Assembly (NCBI GenBank): GCA_029891385.1
Contig: CM057224.1
Span: forward strand, 35,407,005-35,471,004
Direction: 5' to 3'
Source of the DNA: Erythroxylum novogranatense
Taxonomy: Eukaryota; Streptophyta; Magnoliopsida; Malpighiales; Erythroxylaceae
DNA length: 64,000 nt
Below the pieces are notes generated by a model. That model was not told where the DNA came from and did no database searches. It was given only the letters and a program-made list of their open reading frames with translations. How positions within the stretch are numbered: position 1 is the first letter of the stretch; the number at the start of each line of letters is the position of its first letter. Position numbers and translations under genes: made by a program. This document shows, piece after piece, positions 23,445 to 36,285 of this stretch.

Positions 23445-24044
23445 CTAAAGCATTTGAGTAGTTCTTTTTTTATACTTTGCTTGATTTATGAAAATAACTT
23501 CCTTCATTTTCTTGATTTGGAGTCTAAGAAAGAAGCTAAGTTTTCCTATCATACTCATCTCAAATTCCCTACTCATGCATTTGGAAAATTGTTTACATAA
23601 ATTCTCATTAGTAGTACTAAATATAATATCATCAACATAAATTTGAGCAATTAAGATTTCATGCTTGTGTATTTTAATGAAAAATGTAGTATCAACTTTG
23701 CCTTTAGAGAATCCATTTACTATAAGAAAAGCACTTAGCCTATCATACCAAGTGCTAATAGTTTGTTTTAAAACATATAAGGCTTTGGAAACTTTATAGA
23801 CGTGAATAGGTGCATCATATTTTCCAAAATCAGGTGGTTGCTCAAAATAAAATTCTTCTTGAATGAATCCATTTAGAAAATCACTTTTAACATATATTTG
23901 AAACAATTTGATATTCATGTACAATGCAAATGCAAGTAGAAACCTAATAGCTTCTAGCCTAGCCAGTGAAGCAAAAGTTTCCTCGAAGTCTATGCCCTCC
24001 TCTTGATTGTACCTTTTTGCTACTAATCTAGCTTTATTTCTCAC
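23445..24044 (-). pseudogene. Copia reverse transcriptase (RVT_2) fragment
   Basis: A 199-residue open frame covers most of the copia reverse transcriptase core: R-L-V-A-K-R-Y-N-Q-E-E-G-I-D-F near residue 6, the S-D-F-L-N-G-F-I-Q-E-E-F-Y block near 54, K-A-L-Y-V-L-K-Q-T near 87, and the catalytic Y-V-D-D near residue 137, intact. Several conserved positions have decayed (V-K-S-D-F for V-K-S-A-F, L-Y-V-L for L-Y-G-L). The frame has no natural start, and flanking coding parts are broken by stops. It is the best-kept piece of the copia element and is not expected to be active. Confidence 0.9.
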
Positions 24045-24779
24045 AATAATACCTTATTCATCTAGTTTATTTTAAAAACTCATTTGGTACCTATGATTTG
24101 GTGGTGACTAGGTCTAGGTGTTGAGTTCCATACCTTACTCCTCTCAAATTGGTTCAATTCCTCATTCATTGCAAGAATCTAACTTTCATAATTGAGGTGC
24201 TCTTCTATTTTATTAGGTACAATTAGAGAAATGAAAGAAATATGAGATACATCTTTAAGATGAGATTTAGTGATTACCCCTTATTGAATTTAATTAGGGG
24301 ATGGCTTTTCATGAATTTTCAATATCTTATAAGTCCTTTGTTCTTCTTATTTTTCTCACTTAATTTGATAATAGGTTTATGAGTAGTTTATTGGTCTCCC
24401 CAAGAGCTAATGACTAGTTTTTTTGATACACCTATATCATCATCTTTAATAACTTTTTTGGACATGAGGACGTTAGATTCATAAAAAACAGCATTCATAG
24501 ATTCTTCAATATTAAGGCTCTTCCTATTAAACACTCTATATGCGTTGCTAGTTAAGGAATAGACAAGAATATCCCTCTATCCATTTTAGAAACAAATTTC
24601 CCTAAGATATTAATATTCAATATATAAGACTTGGAACCAAAAACTTTGAATTGGTTAATTTTTATCTTTTTCCCATGCTAAAGTTCATAGGGAATTTTGT
24701 TTATAGTTGGTCTTATGTAAACTCTATTTGAAATATGATAAGCAGTGGCTAATGCCTCCACCTAAAAATATTTTGGAAG

Positions 24780-25150
24780 AACACACTAGTTGATCATAGT
24801 CCTAGCCATTTTTTGTAAGGTCTTATTTGTCCTTCTAACAAGCCCATTTTGTTAAGGGGTTCTTGGTGAAGAAAAATTATGAAAAATCTCATTATCCTCA
24901 TAAAAAGTTTCAAAAATTGCTTTATCAAATTCCTTACCATGGTTACTCCTAATAGAAGTAATAAAAAATCCCTTTTCATTTTATACCCTTTTGACAAATT
25001 TAACAAACATCCCAAAACATTCTTCTTCTTTTTATAAGAAAAAGACCTAAACGAATCTACTGAAATCATCAACTGTAACAAAAGAATAAAATTTGCCACT
25101 GAAGTTGGCCACTTTAGTTGCTCTAAACAAATCCATATGTGGTAATTGTA
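24780..25150 (-). pseudogene. Copia integrase fragment, frameshifted
   Basis: The minus strand shows F-V-D-D-F-S-R-F-type sequence near 25060 and a later H-N-F-S-x-P-R-T-P-x-Q-N-G-type block near 24850, in different frames. They correspond to the integrase core around its second D and the E-containing P-Q-Q-N-G-V-V-E-R region. The 101-residue frame at 24794-25099 is mostly a shifted reading of it. Confidence 0.65.
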
Positions 25151-26814
25151 AAAGTCTAATGAAAGTTACTGATCATTTACTCGAAATGAACTTTTGGTTT
25201 GTTTTCCTATTTAACAAGATCCACAAATCTTGTCTTTCTCAAATTTGACCATTAGGATCCCATTTATAAAATGTCTGGAGTTTAGGTTGGAGATGACGCC
25301 TATGTTTGCATGTCTAAGTCTACTATGCCAAATCCATACATCTTCACTAATAGACATTAAACACTTCATAAGTTAGTTAGAGAAATTGTCAAGATTAATT
25401 TTACATATGTTTCTTTATCTTTTTTCCAAAAATGCAATGTTACTATCAACTACTCTAGATATAACACATGATATTCCTTGAAAATACACTTTGTACATTT
25501 TGTCATAAAATTAACTCATATTTAACAAAATATGCTTCCATCCATCCACTAAGAGTACATTATCAATAATTTTGTGGTCTTCTTACTAATTTTGGCAATC
25601 CCAATTATCAACCCCAATTTTCTTACCCTTGGCATTATATCCAAAGGTGACAAATCCTCCATTTTTGTCTCAAAAAGTTGAAAATGGAGATGCATCATCG
25701 GTCATATGCCTTAAACATCACTATCAATACCATTTGTTCCTCTTCTTCTTAAAGATGTACAAGACAATTCATTTAATTTTTTAAGTACCTAAATAAGCTT
25801 GAGTCCTTCGTTATTATTCTCTTTTTTCTTCTCAACCTATTTACTTGAGAATTTATTTATTTATCTTTGTTTTGAAAAGTAGAATTTGTCAATGTGTCTA
25901 TATTTACTACAAAAGTAACATACCATGTCATATGATTTGGTAGTAAAATGATGACCATTATACCTTTGATGCATATATGTATTCCTTACTATTCTATGTG
26001 TGTATAAGTTATGAGAATTTCTTCTTTATGTAATTAATTTGAATGCTTTCTTTTGATAACGCAAAATAATAGTATAATTATATGTATGAGACATGTTTCT
26101 TTCATTGTAATGATACTTATGTGGAGTGTGAACATGTTTCATATAGTTATGCTTGGTGTAAGGCCTAATATGGTACTGGTGTGATTGTATGTTATCATGT
26201 GCTTTCGTATAGAAGTTATGCCTATTCTTTCCTTAAGAGTATTGAATTCTTGGTCTAGGTTGTGAATGATACAAGAAAGTGTAAGGTTTGCTCCTAATGT
26301 GAGTTATAGTGGATGTGTTATTTGTGTGCTTAGATATAGATGCTTCATGTTTATTTGTCATTCTAGGATTTGGCTCTTCACTATATAAATGCTTACCTTT
26401 GATAAAAATGGTTTCAGTGTTAGAAGCATTCTCAAGACTATATTCAATTTCACGCCAATTATTATAACTTTTTTAGGCTTGTAACATATTTTCTAGTTTC
26501 TTACTTCCTTTAGTGAATTTGTACAAAAAGTTCCTAAGAGAATTAACTTACTTTTTCAACTCCTCATTCCCATGCTTTGAAGTGTCTAATTAATTATTAT
26601 CTATTGTGGTCACACCTTTAGAATTTTTGATGATATGCAATTCAATTTTTATTTTTTCATTTTCACTTATACATGCATCTAAATTCTTTTAAGCTTCTTC
26701 AAGTTTAGAGGATAACAATATGTGCTTAAATGTTGATTCATTTGATTTACTAAACTTAGTGATTAATGCATTAGAAATGCTTAAGATTTTCACTTTAGAT
26801 AATATTTGATTGTA
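25151..26814 (-). pseudogene. Copia gag/protease remnants, heavily decayed
   Basis: No open frame above 60 codons is meaningful. Near 25880-25930 the minus strand carries a C-x2-C knuckle-like segment with K-Y-R-H-I, as in copia gag. Near 26700-26800, L-I-T-K-F-S-K-S-N-E-S and L-S-S-K-L-E-E-A resemble the gag linker coding for a coiled segment. The rest is AT-rich decay product. Confidence 0.5.
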
Positions 26815-28679
26815 GGTACATTTCAGAAGTGAAGGAGCTAAAGTGACTTGAAAGCATATTCAATGAAGTCGTCTTCTCAATGTGCACACTCCATTGATTT
26901 ATGAAGCAAGAAGAAGAAAAGGATTAAAAGAAGAGAAAAGATAGAATGTGAAGTAAAGAAAAAAAAGAAAAAGAGTCTCATGGCCACACATTGGTGTGTA
27001 TGGGCGTGAGAAACTTCTCACGCCCATGCAACACCTCTCACAGCCATGAGAGGGTTTGTCACAATCGTGACAAGTGTGTCACGGGTGTGACCCACTAGAC
27101 ACAACTGTGACAAGTGTGTCACACCTATGACACACACTCTTACGAGTATGACAAAGCATGTCACACCCGTGAGTCTATTCTCATGGGCTTAAGAAGGGAC
27201 AACTGTCCCATTTAATCCTAGTTTTTAACTATAAAAGGTAATGTTTTGATGGCATAAAGGAAACATTAAGGGTAGAAGTGATAGAAAGGGTTTTTTTTCA
27301 TTTTATCTTCTTCTTTCACATTGAAAGAGGCAATAATGGTTTATTCTTAGAGCTTAAAGAAGGAGATGGAAGGTTAACTTTCCAACACCGATTCGACAGT
27401 GAAATCAATGCTGACTCACTGTTAAGCTATCTCATCTTGTTAACGTCGATACTCTCTTTTCATATTGTTATTCTTGTTTATGATGATTGAATTATGTTTT
27501 TGTATAGATGATCTTAATACGTTATTTGGATTGTTATATTACAAAACTATAAATAAAATGTTGAATGTGTAACATCCCGTTACCGATGTGAAGGGTATAT
27601 CGGTAATTTGGATTGGGTTAGGATTGAGTGCATCCATAGTATTGAATTGCACATGCATTTGCTTCTATATTATTGATAAATGATTATGATTGCACTAGCA
27701 TATATTGGTACATGCATGTATGACATATTCCCTGTATAATTGTGTGAATTGGTAATTTTGTGATTATTGTACAGATTGAGCTTTAAATATTGAATTGGAG
27801 TGAAAATTGAATGCTAGAGGTTTGGGAAATGAATTTGGAGTGTAGAATCATGTGTTTTATATTTTTGAGGATTTATAGGAATTTTTCTAGAATTTTTAGA
27901 GTTTTGAGTCCGGACCGAAAAAATGGCCTAATGACTGATAAATTGGATTCTGGTTCTGAAATTGATTGGCAATTGGCACCAGATAATTTAAGTTATGATT
28001 TTAGAATTTATTATTTATAGTCGTTGCAAAACTTGGGAGAAATTAGAATAAGAATTGGATTGTTAGACCCTAAGATTTGAGCATGTGGCAAAGGAATTGC
28101 CAAACATGCCCTTAGCATTAAAGCCTTAGTATAAAACCCCTTACCTTTGAATTGTTTTCCACGAAGCTCGCTTCCTTTGAAAGAAAAATTGATCTTCTTC
28201 TTCTTTGTGGATTTTATATGTGCCCTTTTCCTTTCATTCTCTTCTTGTTAAATTGCTCCATTATCTACCATTAATCCATTCTTAAACTTGGTATTGGAGA
28301 TAAATGAGGTTTTGTGAGGCTTTAAGTGATTGTCTTGGGTGTGCTTAAGCTTGTAATTTGGAGTATCTTAAGTGTTTTGAGGAAATTCCAGGTTTAAATC
28401 AAGTAAGTTCTATTTCTTCTACTTTAAATTATTTGATTCAGTGATTAATTGAAGTATTTGAGAAATGGAATTAGGGTGAGTTCGGATGATAGGGTTATAA
28501 GAATTTTATTGTGTTTGATTTTGGGTAATTGATGAATAATTGATTTTAGATGGATTTGAGGATAGAAATAAGTTGTGGTTAGTGTTTAAATTGATTGGGA
28601 GTGATCTGAGTTGAATTGGAGGAATTAGAAATCTGCAGATCTGAGAAATTCTGGGTTTTGGACGCGATTTTGGGTTTGC

Positions 28680-28885
28680 ACGTCGCGACGTATGATGAAC
28701 ACGCCATGGCGAGCAAGTCCTCCTTTGCACGCCGCGAGGTGTGCAATGCTGCCTTGTGATGAGTGGAATTCATCATGCCTTGTGACGAGCGGATGCTTTT
28801 CTTGCCGAAGAGAAGAAGAAGAGTGCGCCGCATCGAGGGCGAGGAGTCTCGCCGGGGCGAGCGATCATGCGCCGCGACGAGGACG
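28680..28885 (+). repeat. CG-palindrome array in LTR-A
   Basis: Decayed copies of CGCCGCGGCGAG-like words recur, the counterpart of 3868-4110. More CpG sites have changed to TpG or CpA here. Confidence 0.7.
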
Positions 28886-29545
28886 CCTTTTTGCCCGAAA
28901 TTGAAATATATTTGTTTTAATGGATGGAGTTTGAGGCTTAATTCCTATTGAATTGGTTCTTGGGTGATTTAAATTTAGAGACTAAGAATTGTGAATTTGG
29001 AAGAATGAAATTTCGGAATTTATTTCGATGGTTCTCGAAATCGGATGGTGAATGAATAGTGAATTTGATCTCGATTTAAGGATAGTTCTTGTGTCTTGAA
29101 ATTGACTTTAGAGAATGCGGATCTTAGTTAATGGAACGATGATATTAGGAATTTCTATCAATTAGAGTGAAAGGTCGAATTGGGATGATTCAGGAATAGG
29201 ATCGGGAATGTCATAAACATGTATAGTACATAATTCAATCGCTACATGTGCATTTCTGAATATTGGAAACTGTACAATTAGTAATGTTTGATTATTCTGA
29301 TTGTTATAGAGGCTCAAGTGGAGTGTCGATCCTCCGACGTAGCAGAGACTTCCCGGCAGTAGCTCGGAAGTTCAGAGGTGAGTAACCTAGTTGGTTCCTC
29401 AATCTCTGATTTGTTAAATGCTTTGTATGAATTGTCTGCGAATATGAATTGAATGAACTGTGTGACTTTAATGAATACTGTTGTATGAGATGTGTTATTG
29501 TGAAATTGTGAACGCATGCTAGGCATGATCGGAAATTTGTAATTA

Positions 29546-29651
29546 CCTGTTGTGACTGGAGCAATTTCTGATCGGAGCTATAAGCTCAACCACTGTGACC
29601 TGTTGTGACTGGAGCAATTTCTGATCGGAGCTATAAGCTCAACCACTGTGA
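29546..29651 (+). repeat. Exact 53-bp tandem duplication in LTR-A
   Basis: Two identical 53-base units (29546-29598 and 29599-29651), starting CCTGTTGTGACTGG and ending CAACCACTGTGA, lie head to tail. Their identity points to recent slippage. LTR-B has one related unit (about 41319-41366). Confidence 0.9.
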
Positions 29652-31022
29652 AAAAGGGGCCTAAGGCCCGAAAGGGAATAGTACATACTCAGAGGGTTCT
29701 CCTATCCCTAATGCGCGCGGGTAGTAGTGCATACCCAGAGGGCTCTCCTACCCCTAAGACGCGATCACTATTTATTGTGCCTGAAATGGGACTATACTGA
29801 TGCCCAGTCACAACACTGAAATGAAATGAAAAATATCATGCATTAAGTATCTGATTGTGCTATGAATTTGGAAATGGGTTAAATGCATATGTGTGATAAC
29901 TGTTTAGTGAAGTTTTTGCTTTCTGTTCTGAATGTGTTATTGTGTTAATCTGTGAACAATTTGCGGAATGCATGAATTGGGTGAACCATCGATGATGGTT
30001 TCTCGCTGAGTTTGCAAGCTCACCCAACATTGCAATTTATTTTTCAGGACAGCGATTGTAGACTCTTAGCTCCAGATAGCGAGACTTTTCTTGCTGTGTG
30101 AGCTCTGGTAAGGGAAATATGGCCCACAGGTCGGTCAGCTGGGATCTTTTGGGAATGACCTAGTTAGGAGTTGTTTAGTTTCTTTTGGATTTGTACAGTA
30201 TGTAATTGTGACAGAATCGTGTATTTATGGTTTTAAAGAAATGAAATGAGAAGTATTTCAGTTTTAAAAAATTTAGTGAAATTTGTCATTACAGTTTTAT
30301 TTTATTAATGCCATGTGGAGTTTAGAAATGATCGTAGTGCACCCTCATCGTAGGTTATGTATCAGAATGACCTACGGGCGTTCCGGTGCGTACCCTACGG
30401 TAAGGGGGCGCTACAGAATGTGATTTGTATCATTACTTTTGATGTTTGTTAGTAGCATCTAATGATCTTGAATCGATAGGAACAATGTAACTTAGGTTAG
30501 ATAACCCAAACGTATGAGGTTACTGCCCATATTGATCATTTTTCACTTCGTAATGTGGCTACCAAATTGAATCTAAAGATCATATCTTAGGTTATTCAGT
30601 GGCTAGGTTTAATTAATGATCGTATCTTAATTAAACAAAATCTAAAGGAAAACTGGGATTAACAGAGTCTATTATTAGTCTCCGATCAATAGTTTAAAGA
30701 GAGGTGTGAAGAAGTAGGGATGATTGGATATGATTATTTGTGTTTAGGCCGAGATTGATCCTAGAACCGGACTTTACTTATATTCGACACTTTAATCATT
30801 TTTTATTGTTACTACAATTTGTTTTTGCTAGTTTACTTTTACTTTATTTTCTAAATTGCGTAAAATGTAAAAACTGCCTTTTTATTTTCCTTGGATCAAT
30901 TAATTTCATTACAGAAATTAACCAAACATTTCCTGTGGATAGATCTTGTCTCACCATAACTACAAATTTTAGTGTGTAAAATTAGGTAAATTTTGAAATG
31001 CACTTGACACGTACTATTAAAT

Positions 31023-31040
31023 TTTGGCACTATTGTCAAG
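31023..31040 (+). other. Decayed tRNA-Asp primer-binding site of Athila-1
   Basis: TTTGGCACTATTGTCAAG resembles the intact TTGGCGCCGTTGCCGGGG of Athila-2 (51421-51438), which is complementary to the 3' end of plant tRNA-Asp. The changes are mostly C-to-T type. Confidence 0.6.
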
Positions 31041-31253
31041 AAGTGTGGTGATTTAACTTTCGTTTTTTATTTTAATTGATGTTTTGTTTATATATTTCTT
31101 TATAATTGTTTCTTTTTATTATTTGTTATTTTTTTAAACGTTTGTTAATGTTGGTGTATGGTAGTGATCAAATGTCCTCGTTGAAAAGTTGAGCAACTTG
31201 ATTCGAAGATCGAGAGGACACTACAAAGATTACAAAGAGAAGCAAGAACAACT

Positions 31254-32500
31254 TTGGAAGTAGAACCAAAACTCGAATCTAAAGATACTATAAGAAATTC
31301 AAGAACGTTGAGGGAGTTGGCTACACCAGACCTAACTCAAAGGCCTTTGTGCATTACATTTCCAAACTTTGCTGGACATGTTACGTTGGAGTTAAATTCT
31401 GGATTAATACACTTATTACCCAATTTTCATGGTCTTGCTGGTGAGGATGTGCATAAGTATATAAGGGAGCTAGATTTGTTTTATCCGAGTAGCCTCCCAG
31501 GGTGACAGACAAGCAAATCATATTGATGGCCTTCCTGTTCTCACTAAAAGATGCAGCAAAGGATTGATTGTTCGATTTACCTATTAGGATTGTGAATACT
31601 TGGTTAGAGATGAAGAGAATGTCCTTGGAGAAATAGTCTCCAACATTAAAGACAACAAGTATTCGGAAGGAGATCAGTGACGTTAAGCAGTATAATGGAA
31701 AGTCTCTTTATGAGTAATAGGAGTGTTTTAAGCTATGTGTCAGTTGTCCGCACCATAACATTCCAAAGCAACTTCTTATCTAGTATTTCTACGAAGGAAT
31801 GCTATCGATGGAGAGGAGTTTGGTTGATGCAACGAGTGGTGGGGCACTTTGCGAGAAGATTTCCAATGAAGCCAAGAGCCTACTAGAGTGGATGGCAACT
31901 AACACACAATAATTCGACACTAGCAATGATGTTCAATGAGTAAACGAGGTAAACACTTGATCTATCGAACATCATTTAGATGAACTAACATATTGTATGA
32001 GATAGATTGTAGTTGGACAAGCACAAGTGAAAGTATACAGAATATGTTCAAACACAAGCCATCCAACTAATGAGTGCTTGACTCTATAAGCGGGAAGTAT
32101 AAAGCATGTGAATGCTGCATGAGGGAACTTTCTGAATCAATATAACCCATACTCTCAGACTTCTAATCCAGGTTAGAGGGATCATCACAACTTGAGTTAC
32201 AGACGAAATAGGCAGCAGAATTACTTCCAAAATCGATTGCAAAGTGCACAAGGATTTTAACTAAGGTTACAAAGAGCACAGTGAACCTCTTCTTCCAGTT
32301 CAAGTAATTCTCTAGATGAATTAATCAAGACTCTTACTACTAACAATCTCCAATTTCAACAAAGTCTACAGTAGCAGATTTAACAGGGCGTACAACATAT
32401 TCAACAAAAGACAAAGTGAGCGTACAGAATTTGGAAACCAAATAGGTCAGATAGCAGTGAGGCTTAATCGTCTCGAATCACAAAGTGGAGCAAAGCTGCC
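31254..32500 (+). pseudogene. Athila-1 gag remnant
   Basis: The frame from 31254 reads L-R-E-L-A-T-P-D-L-T-Q-R-P-L-C-I-T-F-P then G-L-I-H-L-L-P-N-F-H-G-L-A-G-E-D-x-H-K, a hallmark of Athila/Tat gag. It breaks at a stop at 31503-31505. Further gag pieces follow in shifted frames: the K-Q-Y-N-G-E-S-L-Y-E region appears near 31687, and the C-terminal polar, glutamine-rich part near 32200-32420. Multiple stops and shifts make it non-functional. Confidence 0.8.
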
Positions 32501-32930
32501 ATCCCAACCTGAAGTGAACCTAAAGTGAACCTAAAGAATGTCAGCACTATAATCCTGAGGAGCAAAAAGGAGATTAAGGGTCCCAAGAGAATTGCACCAA
32601 AGATTGCTACCGAGGAAGAGATTAAGAAGGCATTGTGAAAGGAAAAAATTTGTCATTAAGTACAAAAATAAATTTTGAAAGCTATAATATCATTAAGACT
32701 AATCCTCCACCTTTTCTGAGCATACTGACAAGACTGAACAAAGAGGAGAAGGATAAAGAGATATTAGAGACTTTTTAAAAAGTGAAAGTCAGCATACCTT
32801 TGCTCGAGGCAATTAAGCAAGTGCCAAGGTACACCAAATTCCTCAAGGAACTGTGTACATATAAGTGGAAGCTAACAGATGATAAAAAAGCGATGATGGG
32901 TGAGAATATATCTGCAGTTTTAGAAAGAAG

Positions 32931-33158
32931 ATGCCTCCAAAATGCCGAGATCTAGGTATGTTTACCATTCCTTATAAAATTGATAATAATGTGATTAATA
33001 AAGCTATCTTGGATTTAGGAGCTTCATTTAATGTGATGCCTCGTTTAATTTATACTTCTTTGAATTTGTGTCCTTTGAAAGAAACAAGTGTTATCATACA
33101 ATTGGCTGGCCACACTAATGCTTACCCTAACGGTGTAGTTGAGGATGTTTTGGTGTAG
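32931..33158 (+). pseudogene. Athila-1 aspartic protease fragment
   Basis: A 75-codon frame contains A-I-L-D-L-G-A-S-F-N-V-M-P at about residues 26-38. D-L-G-A-S is the catalytic motif of Athila/Tat proteases (D-S/T-G in retroviruses). The continuation I-F-P-T-D-F-Y-V-V-D is readable after a stop at 33156. The flanks are gag-pol linker and decayed sequence. Confidence 0.85.
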
Positions 33159-33849
33159 GTAAATAAGTTAATATTTCCTACAGATTTTTATGTTGTTGAT
33201 ATGAATGATGATACTTTGTACAATCTGATACCTATCTATTGGGGAGATCGTTTCTCAATACAACTCAAACTAAGATTGATGTTTGCGAGGGCACCCTCAT
33301 GATGGAATTTGATAGGGAAGTGATTCATTTCAATAAATTTGATGCCATGAAACATCCTCTTGATGATTACTATGTTTTCTCTATTGAAGTGATTGATCCT
33401 TTAGTATAGGAAATTTTTAAATTAAATTGCAAGGATCATTTAGAAATTGTCTTAATTGAGTAAATAGAAGCAGAAGCTAATAATGATATTGAAGTGGGAG
33501 AGGAGCTGATCGAAACAGTAGTTGCTATGGAATCATTAGATAATTCTTCAAAAAGTTATGATTTGGCTTCTGTGAAATTATCTAAATCTCACAAGAAATT
33601 GTTACCTTCTGATGTGCCCGGAATTGGAACTGAAGTCACTCCCTACCCAACTCAAGTCTGCCTATTTAGGATATAAGTAGACTCTCTCGGTTGTCATTTC
33701 AGTATAGTTGACTTCAAATCAAGAGAAAAGACTGGTTTGAATGCTGAAAAAGCATAAGAAGGACATTGGGTGGATGATTGCAGATATCCAAAGAATAAGC
33801 CCATCAATATGCATGCATCGTATTTTTTTGGAGGAGGATACAAAGTCAA

Positions 33850-34419
33850 CAAGGCAAGCTCTGCGTAAGCTGAATCCTCCAATGATGGAAGTTGTGAAAA
33901 AGGAAGTGTTGAAGCTTCTCGATGCTAAGGTTATCTACTTGATCTTCGACAGTAAGTGAGTAAGTCCTATCCAGGTAGTTCCAAAGAAGTCTGGAATCAC
34001 CATTGTGACTAATCAAGAAGGTGAGTTGGCTCCCATCAGAATGTAAACTGGGTGGTAAGTGTGTATTGACTATAGAAAATTGAATTTAGCAACTCATAAA
34101 GACCACTTTCCCCTTCCCTTTATTGACCATATAGTTGAGAGATCGGATAGTTATGATTATTATTACTTTCTAAATGACTATTTAGGTTATCTTCATATCT
34201 CGATTACACAAGAAGATTAGGAAAAGACCACCTTCACATGTCCATTCAGTACGTTCGCTTACCGAATGATGCCATTTGGAATATGCAACGCACTCACCAC
34301 GTTCCAGAGATGCATAGTAAGCATTCTTTCTGAGTATGCTGGGAAGATCATAGAGGTATTCATGCATCATTTTAGTGTATATGGTTCTTCTTTTGATGAG
34401 TGCCTTGAGAATCTTACTA
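33850..34419 (+). pseudogene. Athila-1 reverse transcriptase, 5' part
   Basis: Across stops and two shifts the sequence shows E-V-L-K-L-L-D-A-K-V-I-Y, V-P-K-K-S-G, V-C-I-D-Y-R-K-L-N, F-P-L-P-F-I-D, T-F-T-C-P-F-x-T-F-A-Y-R-M-M-P-F-G and A-L-T-T-F-Q-R-C. At the catalytic block it reads V-F-M-H-H-F-S-V-Y-G-S-S-F-D-E-C: both aspartates of the usual M-D-D are histidines. LTR-B interrupts the frame just after E-N-L-T-I-I, and it resumes with L-E-Q-C-I-E-T-N at 42182. Confidence 0.88.
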
Positions 34420-36167
34420 TTATTGTAACATCCCGGTACCAGCAGGAAGGGTAAAATAGGAAATATGGGTGTTTAGTGAGAGCTTAGTAATGCAATTGCA
34501 TGTTCATACATTTTGTGACATACTTGAATTGTGAAAACTGAATTTATTGCACATGAAATTTTTGTACATGCATTCATTGATATTCCCGGTATATTTGGTT
34601 CTACTTGTGAATGGGTTGAGAATTGTGGGTTATTGATTTTGAAAATTTATTTGGAGAGTGACATTGTTGATTTTATAATTTTGGAGAATTTTGTGAATTT
34701 TTTTGAAATTTTTCGGGGGTAAATCCCGGACTAGGAAAAATGTCGAGGGGCAGACCAACTGATAATCGGTATTATAATTTAGTGCCTATGGAATTGAATT
34801 TTGGCCATATGACAAGTGTTATTTATGGGAAATTGGGCTTGAAATTGATTAGTTTAAAAAGAAATTAAAGGTTAAAGCTTGGCTTGACACATGACATGTT
34901 GAGAGCCATGTATTAGGTTAGATAACCATTTAAATTGAAGTTCCTTTGGCCTCTCTCACGACATTCACTCTTTAAAAGCCCTTTGGAGTTGAATTTTGGG
35001 TTATTTTCTTCTCTTCTTCGTGAGCTTCTTCCCCTTCTCTTCTTGTGTTGTGACTTCCTCCAACCCTAGCCTAGCTTCCATCTTTGGCTTGCTTCCTTGC
35101 CAATTTGCTCTCTCTCCCTTGGTTACCATAAAAACCTATTTCTAGCCCTTTGAAGATGATGATCATTGGTGATGGTTGAAGCTAGGGTTTGGTGGTGTTC
35201 TTGGAGAGTTCAATGATGAGGTGGCTTAATCAAGTAAGTTTCCTTTCAAATGTTATGAGTATGGCTAAATAAAGCTAAATTGATGATGAACTTGAGTATC
35301 TTGATGATTTGAGTTTTGTAAGGGTTATGTATGTATCTTGGATAATGCAAAGTTATGTTCATATATTGTTGTAGTATGTATAGGATAAGTGAGGAAGCAT
35401 CTATAGAGGTTTAGAGATGGATTGATGTTCAAAGAGATGCATGAATGAGTATAAACTTGATTATAACTAGATATCTATGTATATGCACTGTTTCTGGTAA
35501 TTGTTAAATGATAGATCATGGGTTGTTTGGGAGTGATTTCTTGAATTGAATTAGGTAGGGATTGATGAAGAAATATAATGGAAATGATGATTTAAATAGA
35601 TGAGTTGAATGTTAAGATTGAAAAGTGGAAAAATCTGGAAAATTTCAATAGTTTGATCTTGAGTGTGCTCCACTTGATTGGCCATAATTGTTTCTATAGT
35701 TGTCCAAATGAGTTGAGGTTTGGTTTACATGAAACTAGAGGAAATTGACTACAATTCCTATGAAGATGTTGAATGTGAATTTGGTCTTGAAGAGTCCCAA
35801 ATGTTGGTATGAAGTTAGGTAACTGACTGTTGAAATTGTTGTGAATAAAGGCATATGATTGTGTTTCATTTTGGATGTGTATAAGCCATTAGGGAATATG
35901 AATTGTGTATGAACGATTTTGAACTACATTTGAGGTGTTTATGTGTGTAGTCACTAACTTGAACATGATGAATTGTGAGCAGGAAGTGTTTGGTATTGAG
36001 GAATAAAATGTGAGATGGGAAAAGATGGAATATCATTGATGTTTAAGTTGTTTTATGCTAGAATTGGTAAATTTGGAAGTGTTTACGAGTATATGAAAGG
36101 TTAGAATGGGTTTAGGACCTTTTGGAGGAGTTTTAGAAGTGAAAATTTTAGTTAATCCGTAGCTTAC

Positions 36168-36285
36168 ATGGTCTGTCCGTGTACCATTACACGGCCCGTG
36201 TAAATCCAAGCTCAGGCGACACAGTTCACCCGAAGGTTACACGGTCTGACCGTGTGTCTTTACACGGTCCGTGTGTTTTGGACCT
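36168..36285 (+). repeat. ACACGG palindrome array in LTR-B
   Basis: Words such as TTACACGGCCCGTGTAAA and ACACGGTCCGTGTG occur four to five times, each partly self-complementary. The array sits just before a type-A module (36310). Confidence 0.8.

Larger units (their letters stand above)
18796..26814 (-). mobile_element. Decayed Ty1/copia element (minus strand), interrupted
   Basis: Read from high to low coordinates, pieces of gag and zinc knuckle (about 26700-25850), integrase (25150-24780), reverse transcriptase (24044-23445), RNase H (about 23050-22960 and 21650-21400) and 3' non-coding or LTR sequence (21330-21060, 19946-19907, 18859-18796) appear in the normal copia order. The insertions at 21656-22954, 19950-21056 and 18860-19898 split it. 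Its 5' part is cut off by the start of Athila-1 near 26815. The outer ends are estimates; I found no LTR pair or TSD. Confidence 0.75.
27568..30415 (+). mobile_element. Solo LTR-A (TGTAACATC family)
   Basis: The 2,848-bp unit starts TGTAACATC and ends GGCGCTACA, with a 5-bp TSD GAATG (27563-27567 and 30416-30420). It matches the LTR at 2752-5809 block by block: start, TATAAAACC (about 28131), donor-like CAA|GTAAGT (GT at 28403), CG-palindrome array (28680-28885), GGGCTCTCCTAC repeats (29690-29755), two hairpins (29985-30025) and acceptor-like TTTTTCAG (ends 30047). Internal sequence and second LTR have been lost, as expected from LTR-LTR recombination. Confidence 0.92.
26815..31008 (+). mobile_element. 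5' LTR of Athila-1, split by solo LTR-A
   Basis: Two flanks of about 750 and 590 bp add up to an LTR of about 1.3 kb, close to the 1,299-bp solo LTR at 21656. It holds an array of TCACGG/CATGAGAG/GTGTCAC words (26995-27180), a TATAAAAGG box (27230-27238) and, after LTR-A, AT-rich sequence up to the primer site. The 70- and 79-codon frames inside are not conserved coding. Confidence 0.6.
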
